Assembly: GCA_026400645.1 (NCBI GenBank)
Contig: JAPLOP010000016.1
Span: 1-47,902, forward strand
Source: Alphaproteobacteria bacterium
GTDB lineage: Bacteria > Pseudomonadota > Alphaproteobacteria > Paracaedibacterales > CAIULA01
Reading direction: 5' to 3'
DNA: 47,902 bases
Under the pieces are notes generated by a model. That model did no database searches. It saw only the letters and a list, made by a program, of their open reading frames with translations, and had not been told where the DNA came from. Numbering within the stretch: the stretch's first letter is position 1; every line of letters starts with the position of its first letter. Positions 18,370 through 28,774 of the stretch are shown here, piece by piece. Position numbers and translations under genes: made by a program.

Positions 18370-20319
18370 ATGATATTGGCTTGCACCATTCTGTTTTCTC
18401 CTTTGCTGAGTTTTTTGTTGGCTTTGTTATGTCGAAAGTACACGATTTTTTGCCAAGCGGTCACATGCCTTGGGGTCGGAACGGCGTTTTTTGCGTGTGT
18501 ATTGTTATGGATGGACCTGGGGCCAAGTCTTTCTTTTTCCATCAATTTATTGCCCTGGATAAAGGTTGGAAATTTTCAGGCGCATTGGGGGATTAATTTT
18601 GATCCCCTAAGCATGGTTATGACAGGGATTGTGACGCTGATTTCTTTCTTGGTACATATTTATTCGCTTGGATATATGGCACATGACCAGGGGATCAGTC
18701 GATTCATGGCGTACCTAAGTTTGTTCACGTTCATGATGTTGCTTTTGGTGACCGCCCCGAACATGATGCAGCTATTTGCAGGGTGGGAGGGGGTTGGTCT
18801 TGCATCCTATTTGCTTATCGGGTTTTGGCATGAAAAACCAAAGGCATCAGCGGCCGCCCAAAAGGCCTTTATCGTTAACCGTGCAGGAGATATGGGGCTG
18901 ATCCTTGGTATGTGTGCTTTGTATGCTTGGATGGGGACGCTCGATTTTTATGAAATTTTTATCCATTTGCCCGGTAAATCTGCGGCCGTTATTGATGTTG
19001 CGGGCTATGAATTCCATGCGGCAACATTAACCTGCATCCTTTTGTTTATTGGTGTCATGGGAAAGTCAGCCCAATTTGGTCTGCATACTTGGCTGCCAGA
19101 TGCGATGGAGGGGCCAACCCCCGTATCGGCCCTTATCCATGCAGCGACGATGGTAACCGCTGGTATATTTTTGGTGGCACGTTTGTCGCCAGTCTTTGAA
19201 TATGCTCCGCTCGCAAAACAAATCATGGTTGTCGTTGGAACGGTTACGGCATTTTTTGGGGCGACGGTTGCCCTTTCTCAGGATAACATTAAACGAATTA
19301 TCGCCTATTCTACCTGTAGCCAGCTGGGGTATATGGTGGTTGCTTGCGGGTGTTCGGCCTATTCTGTGGCTGTATTTCACCTGTGCACCCATGCCTTTTT
19401 CAAGGCGCTCTTATTTTTGGGGGCAGGGTCTATTATTCATTCTATGTCTGATGAACAAGACATTAAAAAAATGGGGGGTATTTACCGGTTAATTCCCATG
19501 ACCTATGGAATGATGTGGATTGGAGCCCTGGCCTTGTCGGGTATACCATTCTTTGCGGGATATTATTCAAAAGAAGCCATCTTGGATTCTGCCTTATCAA
19601 CGGGACACATCGTATCCTTGTGTTTTCTGTTGGTTGTTGTGGTCTTGACCGCTTTTTACGCAGCGCGGTTACTTGTAGTTGTGTTCCATGGTCAGCACCA
19701 CGCAGATGAACAAGTTATGGCCCATATCCACGAATCCCCTAAAACGATGTTGTTTCCATTGTTTGTTCTGACGCTGGGATCGTTGTTCAGTGGTTGGCTG
19801 GGGTGGCAGTGGTTCATCAAGCAACAAATGGGTTTTTCTTGGGGTCAATCCATATCCATCCCTGATGTATTGATCGATGCTGGTGGCCATGGCGGACACG
19901 GTTGGCTTTTGTCGATTGCATTAATAAGTGCTGTTGTCGGGATTGCTTTAGCTGTCTTTATTTACAACCTGAGGCCAGTTATTCAAAAAGCGATGGAGAC
20001 CTCGATCCCCTATAAATTCCTTCATCACAAATGGTATATCGACGAACTTTATCAATGGATATGGGTTAGGCCCTGCATAACCATGGGGAGCATTCTATGG
20101 CACCAAGGGGATCTTCGGATTATTGATCGCCTGGGGCCGGATGGTTTGGCTAGCTTATCGCTGCGTCTATCGCTTAAAGCAAAAAATTTTCAAAGTGGGC
20201 AAATTGTTCAATATGCCTTTGTGATGTTTTTTGGGATTTTTGCCCTAACAACCATTTGTGGTCTTGTGTTCTATCATTATCAAATATTAATTTTTATCAA
20301 ATCATTCTTAGGCTCGTAA
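18370..20319 (+). CDS. nuoL: NADH-quinone oxidoreductase subunit L
   Basis: A 649-aa antiporter-like proton-pumping subunit at the far end of the complex I membrane arm. Signatures include GWEGVGLASYLLIGFW, QKAFIVNRAGDMGLILG, FGLHTWLPDAMEGPTPVSAL and LIHAATMVTAGIFLVARL, and a long C-terminal lateral helix with a final membrane anchor. Length is normal. The stop overlaps the nuoM ATG (TAATG). Confidence 0.97.
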   Translation: MILACTILFSPLLSFLLALLCRKYTIFCQAVTCLGVGTAFFACVLLWMDLGPSLSFSINLLPWIKVGNFQAHWGINFDPLSMVMTGIVTLISFLVHIYSLGYMAHDQGISRFMAYLSLFTFMMLLLVTAPNMMQLFAGWEGVGLASYLLIGFWHEKPKASAAAQKAFIVNRAGDMGLILGMCALYAWMGTLDFYEIFIHLPGKSAAVIDVAGYEFHAATLTCILLFIGVMGKSAQFGLHTWLPDAMEGPTPVSALIHAATMVTAGIFLVARLSPVFEYAPLAKQIMVVVGTVTAFFGATVALSQDNIKRIIAYSTCSQLGYMVVACGCSAYSVAVFHLCTHAFFKALLFLGAGSIIHSMSDEQDIKKMGGIYRLIPMTYGMMWIGALALSGIPFFAGYYSKEAILDSALSTGHIVSLCFLLVVVVLTAFYAARLLVVVFHGQHHADEQVMAHIHESPKTMLFPLFVLTLGSLFSGWLGWQWFIKQQMGFSWGQSISIPDVLIDAGGHGGHGWLLSIALISAVVGIALAVFIYNLRPVIQKAMETSIPYKFLHHKWYIDELYQWIWVRPCITMGSILWHQGDLRIIDRLGPDGLASLSLRLSLKAKNFQSGQIVQYAFVMFFGIFALTTICGLVFYHYQILIFIKSFLGS

Positions 20320-21815
20320 TGCACATCCCTCTCTTAAGCTTGATTATTTTTCTGCCTTTGGTTGGTGTTTTTTTTATTAGCACCATAAAGGTCGAGGATC
20401 AAAAGAATGCCCGGCTCTTTGCGCTTTGGATTTCTTTTGTAACATTTATATTTTCCATTTTCCTTTGGATATTTTTTGATCCCGACGATGCCAATTTTCA
20501 GTTTGTCGAATCCCATGCGTGGATTGCTGATTATGGCATTTCCTATCATATTGGGATTGATGGGCTGTCCTTGTTTTTTGTTCTGCTGTCTACGTTTTTG
20601 ACGCCGCTTTGTATACTTGCCAGCTGGAACAGCATACAAAAACGCATTCGTGAATTTATGGCAGCGCTTTTATTGCTGGAAGCGCTTTTGTTGGGGGCTT
20701 TTTGCGCCATTGATGTTTTTCTTTTTTACATTTTTTTTGAAGGGGTTTTGATCCCCCTTTTTCTTATCATTGGCGTTTGGGGTGGGGATCGTCGCGTTTA
20801 CGCCAGTTTTAAATTCTTTTTATTCACACTTTTGGGTTCAGTTTTCATGTTGCTGGCACTTATGAAGTTTTATACCGATGCGGAAATATGGTCGGGTGTT
20901 GTGGAACTCTCGGCTCTAAAATTATCTCTCTCCACGCAAAAATGGATATGGTGGGGATTTTTTCTGGCCCTGGCTGTCAAGATTCCCATGTGGCCAGTTC
21001 ATACGTGGTTGCCCGATGCCCATGTGGAGGCCCCAACGGCAGGTTCGGCCATTCTGGCGGGGGTCCTTTTAAAACTGGGTGGATATGGCTTTTTAAGATT
21101 TTCTATCGCTTTGTTACCAGAGGCAAGCCATTTTTATGCTCCGTTTATCATGAGTCTGAGCGTTATCGGGATTATCTATACGTCCCTGATTGCTCTGGTT
21201 CAAACGGATATTAAAAAAATTGTCGCCTATTCATCCGTGGCCCACATGGGGTATGTGACGCTGGGGATTTTTACCCTAACTGTCGAGGGAGTTACTGGTG
21301 CCGTCATTCAAATGATCAGTCATGGTCTGGTCTCCGCTGCATTGTTTTTTTGCGTTGGAATTTTGTACGATCGATTCCATACGCGCGATATCAGTTTCTA
21401 TGGTGGCCTTGTTAAAATTATGCCCCTATTTTCTGTTTTTCTGATGATATTTATTTTGGCGTCCATCGGTTTGCCAGGGACTAGTGGATTTGTTGGGGAA
21501 TTTTTAACGCTTGCTGCCACATTTAATACGGCGCCGCTTTTCGCATTTCTGGCTGTCCCTGGAATTGTGTTAAGTGCTGCATATGGGCTTTGGCTTTATA
21601 AGCGTCTTTGTTTTGGAAAGCTTTCTTCAAGCCTAGTGTCAAATAAACCCACAAAGGACGTGACAACCCTTGAGAAGGTTATTCTGGGATCGTTGGCAGC
21701 TTTGGTGTTATGGATTGGGATTTACCCAATGCCCATTTTGACCATTGTTGAAAAGCCTGTGATAAAATTATTGGGCAAAAGCATCGTCCAAAAAACCAAG
21801 ACCGCGGATTTTTGA
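20319..21815 (+). CDS. nuoM: NADH-quinone oxidoreductase subunit M
   Basis: A 498-aa antiporter-like proton-pumping subunit. Signatures: YHIGIDGLSLFFVLLSTFL, FEGVLIPLFLIIGVWGG, MWPVHTWLPDAHVEAPTAGS and AYSSVAHMGYVTLGIFTL. I start it at the ATG at 20319, which overlaps the nuoL stop by one base and gives the normal N-terminus (MHIPLLSLIIFLP), rather than at an in-frame codon 63 bp upstream. The expected next gene, nuoN, is absent: the stop is followed 14 bp later by the end of a convergent gene, leaving little room for a terminator. Confidence 0.97.
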   Translation: MHIPLLSLIIFLPLVGVFFISTIKVEDQKNARLFALWISFVTFIFSIFLWIFFDPDDANFQFVESHAWIADYGISYHIGIDGLSLFFVLLSTFLTPLCILASWNSIQKRIREFMAALLLLEALLLGAFCAIDVFLFYIFFEGVLIPLFLIIGVWGGDRRVYASFKFFLFTLLGSVFMLLALMKFYTDAEIWSGVVELSALKLSLSTQKWIWWGFFLALAVKIPMWPVHTWLPDAHVEAPTAGSAILAGVLLKLGGYGFLRFSIALLPEASHFYAPFIMSLSVIGIIYTSLIALVQTDIKKIVAYSSVAHMGYVTLGIFTLTVEGVTGAVIQMISHGLVSAALFFCVGILYDRFHTRDISFYGGLVKIMPLFSVFLMIFILASIGLPGTSGFVGEFLTLAATFNTAPLFAFLAVPGIVLSAAYGLWLYKRLCFGKLSSSLVSNKPTKDVTTLEKVILGSLAALVLWIGIYPMPILTIVEKPVIKLLGKSIVQKTKTADF

Positions 21816-21829
21816 TTTCCTGTGTAATC

Positions 21830-24800
21830 CTACGATGCAGTGGCCTGTGTATTCGCTGTCGCTTCTTTGATCACGGGCTCGGGGATAGCCGCCTCTCTTG
21901 CTGGTTCCTTTTCCGACGAAGGCTTGTCGGCCTCCTCGGAATCTTCGGATTTTTCCTCTGATGATACTCCCTCGGTTAATACGGCTTGCCCGTCATATTT
22001 TAAAACTTCCTCTGAAAGGGTGGGGGCTAGCGCTGGAAACGCCGTTGGGATCCGAACCACCTTTCCGGGTGATTTTGGATTCGACGATGGCGCGGTCAGG
22101 GTTATTAGATTGTACACGGTTGCTAACGATCGCCCGCTACCCTCCGTTGGGACAGAAAATTTTAACATAAAGGGGTTGGGGTCCTTGAGCGGGGAATACT
22201 CATTCTGTCTGGCAGCCTGTAATCGCAAAAGCCATAGCAACGACCAGCGCCCCGGAAAACGAAAGGTTGCCCTTCCTTCTTCGACGGTTAGCAGAGGTTG
22301 GCCTGGATCTTTGGCTGGCTTTGCCGGGATGGTGTCACCCTCTGCCCATCTAAAGCTTGCCTCCACGGGGTCGCCGTAAACCCAGGTTCCGTTTCTTAGT
22401 TTGTCATTTTTATCGATAATAATATCGCTGTTTGGTTTAAAGGTCCAGTCAACGATCAAATCCCCGCCTTTTTCTTTGGCTCGGTTCACATGGAAATCCA
22501 TCGAGAAATTAAAGGATGGAATATCACCGGGGGCATCCCCTTTTAGGTATGACCCAAGAAATACCTTTATGTCCTGCATAGCCTGTAGGAACTGCATGGC
22601 TTCTTGGGTTGATGGTCCCAATTGATGAATCTGATCAAGGATTTCTTTTGGATTTCCGCCGGCCTTGTCATACGCCTTGAAAAATTCCCAAATGCTTTCG
22701 GGGTCAGCCTCTGCAGCGCTTAGGGAAATATTAGTTCCAACAAAGGGGAAATTATTCTTTAAGTTTTTATTGAAAAGCGACACCAGGTTTTTATAATTTT
22801 CGATCCCCTGTTGCCGTTTGAGGATTTCAGCCCTGGCGCGGATTCCCTTTTTAAGCAAACGAATCGATTCCAAGAAATAATCACCAGATTTGCTTTGAAT
22901 CTCTGGCTGGGAAATCGATGTCAGGCATTTATTCACATCGTAACTGTTTAGTGTGACCAGGATGAAATCTTCCAGCGCTGTCATGGAATTACCGGGTTGT
23001 TTTTTATTGAATGCCTCCGCTTGATCGATGATGCGCTTCCAACGGTTGAGGAGATCGCGGTCGCCCTGGGCATCCAGCATGATATCGGCTGTCAAAAAAC
23101 TGACCAATGGCTTTGCGAATTCCAGTGCCATATTTTGAACTTGTTGACGTTGAATGGCCAGATAGGATTTCAGATCCTCTATATCCTTGGCTGAAAAGGC
23201 CCCCATGCCAGCGCCCATTTTTCCATTCCACCAGGCAAACGTCTGGTCATTGATGGCGTATGGATTCAGCGATTGCAACATTTGCTCGACTTGTGATAGC
23301 AACCAATACGTTGTTGTGCCCAAAAAATTCCGAAGCTCAACAAAGGAATCCCCCACGGCATCATGATTCAGAATTTCCAAAAGTCGTATGAATTTGGGCG
23401 CAATATCCCGTGCATCGCTAATTTTTGATCGCAAGATTTCCTCGGCTGCTAACCCTTCGGTCATGGCGAACGGCAAATCAACAAAATTTTGTGCTTTTGA
23501 CACAAGGTCAATAATCGTATATTGCAGGTTTTGACGTGCCACAAGGCGCATGTTTTCCTGGAGGATAGGGGGGAAATTCGCTAGTTCTTTTGTATTGAAT
23601 TCATCATACCGCTTGCCAATGTCATAGGCCATTTGGGTCAGTTTATCATCCCAAAAAATCGTCTTTCCCTTTGGCAGCTGTGTTGCAAACGAACACGGTG
23701 CAACCGGGGCCATGTAGGGTTCGGCAAATAATGCGGTCAGGCTTTTTTCCAAAAGCACTATACCATCTGATGGAAAGGAGGGGGCTGCCGGCAAAGGTAT
23801 AGCAGAAATAGGTTTTGAAAATTGTTGATTCTTTAGCAAAAGATTGAGGGACTGTAAATATTCCTTAAAGCTTGCAAATCCCATGGCTGCCCGGTCCACA
23901 AGGGTCTGCGTTACAGTTTTACCAAATAATGGGGACGAATCCACCAGATCCAAAAGATCCTCAAATTCCTTGCCTTGATTGCCCCCTGGGTTAAAAATCT
24001 CCCCATCCATCCATGTTTTGCCAGCCTCACCCAGCGATGGTCGTGCCTGGGCAAGTTCCGCTGTAAAGCGACGCAACGCGGTGATATCTGGCAATTGTTG
24101 TGAGTTTTGTTGGCCAAGGCTTTGTATAAACGTATTGATATGAACCGGCAAGCTGGATGGATTCTTTGAAAAAAGCGCGTTCAAAAAATTCTGATATAGA
24201 ATATCCAGCGTTTCTTTGGCTAATTGATTATAGGGGGTCAAATCAATCGATGGGAACGGTGATTTTTGTAATGCTGTTCGAAACTTTTTATAATGGACAT
24301 AAAAGGATGGCGGTAATTCCGCTTTAAATGTATACAAAACCAAATCATTTAAGTCTTTTGGATCGGCCGATTTCCGCAAATTTTCGAACGTGTTGATCTT
24401 TTTTTGAAGTGTCGCAAGGCCTTCTATGTACCGCTTCAAAAGGACATATTCCGCACTTTGCGTTGGTTGCAAAAGTTGCGTAATCGTCGTGGATTGGTCA
24501 TGGGCCGTGGGGCGTAAATGTAACAGATCGCGTGCCTTAAGCAATAAATCGATATAAATCGTCCGTATAATAACCTGTTGATAGGCGATCTGCAGGGTTT
24601 TGTGAAGATCCGCCTGCAGCGGGCTAAACCAGGAACCAGGCACGAATATAGAAAAGAATTGCGTATCCTGAAGCTGGTCCATCATATTGATCAATTGGCG
24701 CGCATAATCGTTAAACAGGTCTATTGATTCCCCTGATTGACCAAGGTTTATGGTCTGCATTTCCTTGAGCGATGTGCCCATTTTCGATAACACGGGCATA

Positions 24801-26263
24801 ATGTCATCGCGGTTTTTGGAAAACTTTTCATAGGCACTAAACAAACCGATACTGCCAATCAAAGCAAAACAAATGGTTCCTATCTTTGCACTATTGAGGG
24901 CCCTGTTCGCCGTCAAAAGCTTTCCTTTGAGGGGGTGGGCCAAGCCAGATTCGTAAAAAACTTTCTCCGATAGGAAATCTTTCAGGAAGAAAATCTTTCT
25001 TTTTCGTGTAGAATTATCCATATCACCTGTCAGGGTGGCCGCCATCGATGAATGGTCGCCATCATCTTTTGCATCCTCTGATAAAGACGAATCATCCAAA
25101 ATCTTAAGCGGTGTCATTCCGCTATCCCCGCAAAAATAAAGACCGCGCAGTAAAAGCGAATCCTGAAAGGCGCTGTCCTTAAAAAGGCAATCCAGATAGA
25201 TTCCCAAATTTTCTTTGACTGTTGACAATTCGCTTGGGAAAACAAATAATCCGTCATTTAAATCGCCCGAATGACCGCCCAGGTGCCCATCGGCGAACAG
25301 TTCTAATTTCAAATGCTGAAGATTGGATTCTAGGCTGGAAAAAGCTTCGTCCACCCATGATGGCGTATAGGCTGTTGTGACGGTATAGGGGGACGACCAC
25401 CCAATCATATTGTTGCGATTGCTTGTTGGGATTGCGGCGCAAAAACTTTGAAATCCGGGGATTAAATCCGTTTTGGTAATCAGTACATAGACGGGCAGGC
25501 GTAACCCAAGGCTGTTTTGGGCGGTTGTCATTTTGGCGGCCAACAATTGCGCCCGGGCGTAAATTTCGTCCTTGTTAAACTTATGTCGACCATACAATTC
25601 ATCTGCCGGCACTGTTAAAATGATGCCATTCAGGGGGCGCGCCGCACGATATCGGGATAACAATACCAACAGGGATCGCCAGGCATTTTGGTTTTCCTTA
25701 AGGCCAGTCTTGGCGATCAACAAGGAACCTTTAGCATCCAAAACGACCCCCTTGTTTAGGAACCACCACCGACAGTCTGGATTGGGGTTGGGTCCTTCAA
25801 ATTTGGGTTGAAGGGCTGGCATGTTGAGTTCGGAATTTTCAAAAAAGGAGGTTTTTCCAGATCCATCAGCGCCAATCAATAAATACCAAGGAAGCTGATA
25901 TTTATAGTTATAGGAATTAAGGGATTGTTTTAAAAAATCCAGCGCTTTTAAAAAGGAGAGACTGAGGGGGCTGACCTGAAAAAACCCTTTTTTGGATAGG
26001 AATTCGCTGATCCAGACACCTATGGGGGGGAGGTCGGTATCTTGGTCTGATGATTCTTCGTCCGTGGCGTTTGCCCCCGATGCAGGGGCGGTTTGCTTTT
26101 TGGCGGATCCCCGTCGCATGCCCCAGATCACCAATGCGATTGTCAAAATCATAACGATCAACGCAATGATCAGCAAGACAATGATGACAAACGGGACAGA
26201 TGAAAAGGTATGCTGAATGGAATCAGCCATATTTTTAAGCAGAGCAAGCAAAGACTGTATCAT
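21830..26263 (-). CDS. tssM: TssM/IcmF-like type VI secretion membrane protein
   Basis: A 1477-aa protein with the IcmF/TssM layout. There is an N-terminal membrane segment (residues 23-49), a cytoplasmic GTPase-like domain with Walker A GADGSGKTS (131-139) and TKTD (263-266), a second membrane segment near 455-475, and a very long periplasmic part ending in a beta-rich domain. In place of the usual DTAGR motif it reads DAKGS (176-180), so nucleotide hydrolysis may be impaired. The last 50 residues are low-complexity and acidic (Glu, Ser, Pro, Ala), unusual for TssM. TssM normally forms the membrane complex with TssL and TssJ, encoded beside it; none is here. A vestigial or repurposed role is possible. 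Confidence 0.85.
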   Translation of the reverse strand: MIQSLLALLKNMADSIQHTFSSVPFVIIVLLIIALIVMILTIALVIWGMRRGSAKKQTAPASGANATDEESSDQDTDLPPIGVWISEFLSKKGFFQVSPLSLSFLKALDFLKQSLNSYNYKYQLPWYLLIGADGSGKTSFFENSELNMPALQPKFEGPNPNPDCRWWFLNKGVVLDAKGSLLIAKTGLKENQNAWRSLLVLLSRYRAARPLNGIILTVPADELYGRHKFNKDEIYARAQLLAAKMTTAQNSLGLRLPVYVLITKTDLIPGFQSFCAAIPTSNRNNMIGWSSPYTVTTAYTPSWVDEAFSSLESNLQHLKLELFADGHLGGHSGDLNDGLFVFPSELSTVKENLGIYLDCLFKDSAFQDSLLLRGLYFCGDSGMTPLKILDDSSLSEDAKDDGDHSSMAATLTGDMDNSTRKRKIFFLKDFLSEKVFYESGLAHPLKGKLLTANRALNSAKIGTICFALIGSIGLFSAYEKFSKNRDDIMPVLSKMGTSLKEMQTINLGQSGESIDLFNDYARQLINMMDQLQDTQFFSIFVPGSWFSPLQADLHKTLQIAYQQVIIRTIYIDLLLKARDLLHLRPTAHDQSTTITQLLQPTQSAEYVLLKRYIEGLATLQKKINTFENLRKSADPKDLNDLVLYTFKAELPPSFYVHYKKFRTALQKSPFPSIDLTPYNQLAKETLDILYQNFLNALFSKNPSSLPVHINTFIQSLGQQNSQQLPDITALRRFTAELAQARPSLGEAGKTWMDGEIFNPGGNQGKEFEDLLDLVDSSPLFGKTVTQTLVDRAAMGFASFKEYLQSLNLLLKNQQFSKPISAIPLPAAPSFPSDGIVLLEKSLTALFAEPYMAPVAPCSFATQLPKGKTIFWDDKLTQMAYDIGKRYDEFNTKELANFPPILQENMRLVARQNLQYTIIDLVSKAQNFVDLPFAMTEGLAAEEILRSKISDARDIAPKFIRLLEILNHDAVGDSFVELRNFLGTTTYWLLSQVEQMLQSLNPYAINDQTFAWWNGKMGAGMGAFSAKDIEDLKSYLAIQRQQVQNMALEFAKPLVSFLTADIMLDAQGDRDLLNRWKRIIDQAEAFNKKQPGNSMTALEDFILVTLNSYDVNKCLTSISQPEIQSKSGDYFLESIRLLKKGIRARAEILKRQQGIENYKNLVSLFNKNLKNNFPFVGTNISLSAAEADPESIWEFFKAYDKAGGNPKEILDQIHQLGPSTQEAMQFLQAMQDIKVFLGSYLKGDAPGDIPSFNFSMDFHVNRAKEKGGDLIVDWTFKPNSDIIIDKNDKLRNGTWVYGDPVEASFRWAEGDTIPAKPAKDPGQPLLTVEEGRATFRFPGRWSLLWLLRLQAARQNEYSPLKDPNPFMLKFSVPTEGSGRSLATVYNLITLTAPSSNPKSPGKVVRIPTAFPALAPTLSEEVLKYDGQAVLTEGVSSEEKSEDSEEADKPSSEKEPAREAAIPEPVIKEATANTQATAS

Positions 26264-26396
26264 TTATGCCTCAATAAAGTGAGTATTCCCAGCTACCCCT
26301 ATGGTTAAAAACTGGTTAAGAATATGATACAGGTATTTTGTGTCCTCGTATAAGGCAAATTCCTTGTTTCTGCGGAATATGTAGCCTGAGCTCGGG

Positions 26397-27212
26397 TTAT
26401 GCAAGCTTTGGAAGGCATAGGGGGCGCTTTGAATCAGCCTTGATAAAATCAATAAGGTAAAGAACTTCGGGTCCATAATGGTGGCTATCTAGCGATAGTT
26501 TTTCTATGCGCTTCGCAAGCGTTTCATCCTGATTGACCCCAAAAAGCTGGGTATAAATATTCATAAGCTGTTGAATTGATTTCGCCGAAAAGCCACGACG
26601 CCGCAAGCCAATGATATTGAGCCCCTGAAGAGAGGCGCGTTCTCCCATAACCGTGCCATAGGGGATAACATCCTTTTCAACCGCTGACATTCCGCCGATA
26701 ATTGCATGCTTTCCAATTCGAACAAATTGATGGACGGCCGAAAGACCACCGATAATCGCATGATCCTCCACCGTTACATGTCCAGCAAGGGCGACATTGT
26801 TGGCCAAAATGACATGGTTTCCAACGCGGCAATCGTGGGCAATGTGGGCCCCAACCATCAGCAGGCAATGATCGCCAACCTCCGTCAGCATACATCCCGT
26901 TTCGGTTCCGGGATGAATGGTCACATATTCGCGGATGGTTGCATCAGTGCCGATGATGGTACTGGAAGCCTCGCCATGATATTTCAAATCCTGTGGTGGA
27001 TGCCCAAGTGATGCAAACGGGTAGATTGTGGCCCTGTCCCCGATGGTTATATCGCCAGCCAGCGAGACATGGGAAATCAACCGGCAATCTTTGCCAAGCT
27101 TGACCTTTGGCCCGATGCAACAATAGGGGCCAACGAAAGTGCCGTCCCCAATGATGGCGCCATCTTCGATAATAGCTGTTGGATGAATTTGACTTGTGTT
27201 CATTTTGCTCAT
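26397..27212 (-). CDS. lpxA: UDP-N-acetylglucosamine acyltransferase LpxA
   Basis: A 271-aa left-handed beta-helix acyltransferase built of hexapeptide repeats, with the catalytic segment GAHIAHDCRVGNH (His126, with His123 next to it) and a C-terminal helical domain. It transfers an acyl chain from ACP to UDP-GlcNAc, the first step of lipid A synthesis in the cytoplasm. An alternative start three codons in (ATG at 27203) gives MNTSQIHPTA. It follows fabZ by 4 bp. The usual next genes lpxI and lpxB are missing from this cluster. Confidence 0.97.
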   Translation of the reverse strand: MSKMNTSQIHPTAIIEDGAIIGDGTFVGPYCCIGPKVKLGKDCRLISHVSLAGDITIGDRATIYPFASLGHPPQDLKYHGEASSTIIGTDATIREYVTIHPGTETGCMLTEVGDHCLLMVGAHIAHDCRVGNHVILANNVALAGHVTVEDHAIIGGLSAVHQFVRIGKHAIIGGMSAVEKDVIPYGTVMGERASLQGLNIIGLRRRGFSAKSIQQLMNIYTQLFGVNQDETLAKRIEKLSLDSHHYGPEVLYLIDFIKADSKRPLCLPKLA

Positions 27213-27216
27213 GATT

Positions 27217-27717
27217 TTACTCTACGAGCATTGCAGAAAACAGGGATTCACAAACAAGCGCACCATCCACAAAGGCTTCGCCCTTAAATTTCCAAACGGG
27301 TCCGCGTCTTCTTTCTTTTGATACTTTCAGATGTAAAACATCACCAGGGACAACGGGTTTTCTGAATTTTGCTTCATCAACAGTCATGAAATAGACCCCT
27401 ATATTCATTCCATCTGGAGGCATGATCCCTTTTTCTTTGTCAACAAGCACGCCTTTTGTGACAAGCGCTGCTGCTGTTTGTGCCATGGCTTCTATGATCA
27501 GAACGCCTGGCATAATTGGCTTTCCGGGAAAATGTCCCTGAAAGTAATTTTCATTCACAGATACATTTTTAATGCCAACAGCGCTTTCGCCGGGACAAAC
27601 ATCGATCATGCGATCAATCATTAAAAAGGGATAGCGATGAGGAATTAATAATTTAATCTCATTAATATCGATGTTGTATAATTCAGTCGGTGTTTTTTCA
27701 ATGGACGGTGTGCTCAT
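27217..27717 (-). CDS. fabZ: 3-hydroxyacyl-ACP dehydratase FabZ
   Basis: A 166-aa hot-dog fold dehydratase with the family motifs [33 protein letters not shown] (catalytic His) and IEAMAQTAA (catalytic Glu). It dehydrates 3-hydroxyacyl-ACP in fatty acid synthesis and competes with LpxA/LpxD for the same substrate, which explains the conserved clustering. Its ATG overlaps the lpxD stop by one base. Confidence 0.97.
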   Translation of the reverse strand: MSTPSIEKTPTELYNIDINEIKLLIPHRYPFLMIDRMIDVCPGESAVGIKNVSVNENYFQGHFPGKPIMPGVLIIEAMAQTAAALVTKGVLVDKEKGIMPPDGMNIGVYFMTVDEAKFRKPVVPGDVLHLKVSKERRRGPVWKFKGEAFVDGALVCESLFSAMLVE

Positions 27718-28751
27718 TATTTCTTTCCCTTAATTAATTGATTTAACGCAATGGTTTGACGATGCCAATCCCGAATGGGGATGCCTGGCGCGCCGGCAAT
27801 TGTTTCACCCTTGGCAATGTTTTTCATGATCCCGCTTTGGGCGGCAATCCGAGCACCATCACCGATAGTCAGATGTCCCGCAATGCCAACCTGGCCGGCT
27901 ACGATCACAAATTGCCCAAGCTTACTGCTGCCTGCGATTCCGGCTTGTGCCACCAGGACAGAATTATCCCCGACGACAACATTGTGGGCGATTTGTACTA
28001 GGTTGTCGATTCGAACGCCATTTCCAATAACCGTATCGACAAGGCTACCCCGATCAATGGTTGTGTTCGCGCCAATATGGACATTATTCCTGATAACAAC
28101 CTGCCCCAGCTGGGGAATATCGAAATGCCCAGCTGCATCCATGTGAAAACCAAAACCTGGCTGACCGATTTTGGCCCCTGGTTTTATAAATACGTCGTTT
28201 CCCAAAATGCTGTGACTGATTGTGACATTTGATTCTAGTACGCAATTATTCCCCAGGATGCAGCCGGATTCGATACTTGTAAAGGATTTGATTTGACATC
28301 CATCACCAATCACAACATCGTCCCCAATTGTGACAAAATCGCCGATGGTGCAGTTTAACCCGATCTGTGCGCTTTTGCTGATGGATGCTTTTTCGGAAAT
28401 AAATCCGCCCCCTGAGGCAACTGAATAAAACTGCTGTGCAATTTTTCCATAGGCTCTATAAGGATTTTGAATGACCAGGGCAATGGTCGTTGGCGGCACG
28501 TGGTGTGCGTGTTCGGCTGAGACAATGCATAGGCCAGCTTTTGTGTGCTGTAGGTCGGTTAAATATTTGGCATTGTGAAAACAACTAACATGCGAAGGTT
28601 CGGCGCTATCCAATGGCGAAACATCATCAAACAGGGGTGTGAGTTCGGGGGCTTTTGGGGGTGATATGCCCAGGATCTCGCAAATAGCGGATAGCGACAA
28701 AGGGGTTGGTTTTTTAAAAAAGCGCCTATTGATTGTTTGGGTGTTTGACAT
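27717..28751 (-). CDS. lpxD: UDP-3-O-acylglucosamine N-acyltransferase LpxD
   Basis: A 344-aa protein with an N-terminal uridine-binding domain ([19 protein letters not shown] region) and a hexapeptide-repeat beta-helix containing [17 protein letters not shown] with the catalytic His. It adds the N-linked acyl chain in the third step of lipid A synthesis. Length is normal. It lies between ompH (23 bp away) and fabZ (one-base overlap). Confidence 0.97.
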   Translation of the reverse strand: MSNTQTINRRFFKKPTPLSLSAICEILGISPPKAPELTPLFDDVSPLDSAEPSHVSCFHNAKYLTDLQHTKAGLCIVSAEHAHHVPPTTIALVIQNPYRAYGKIAQQFYSVASGGGFISEKASISKSAQIGLNCTIGDFVTIGDDVVIGDGCQIKSFTSIESGCILGNNCVLESNVTISHSILGNDVFIKPGAKIGQPGFGFHMDAAGHFDIPQLGQVVIRNNVHIGANTTIDRGSLVDTVIGNGVRIDNLVQIAHNVVVGDNSVLVAQAGIAGSSKLGQFVIVAGQVGIAGHLTIGDGARIAAQSGIMKNIAKGETIAGAPGIPIRDWHRQTIALNQLIKGKK

Positions 28752-28774
28752 CTTTGTTTCGCTTTTCTTGTTTC

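Noticed and set aside
26264-26476. 70-aa minus-strand open frame after lpxA
   Set aside because: It overlaps the lpxA 3' end in another frame and shows no family signature; probably chance.
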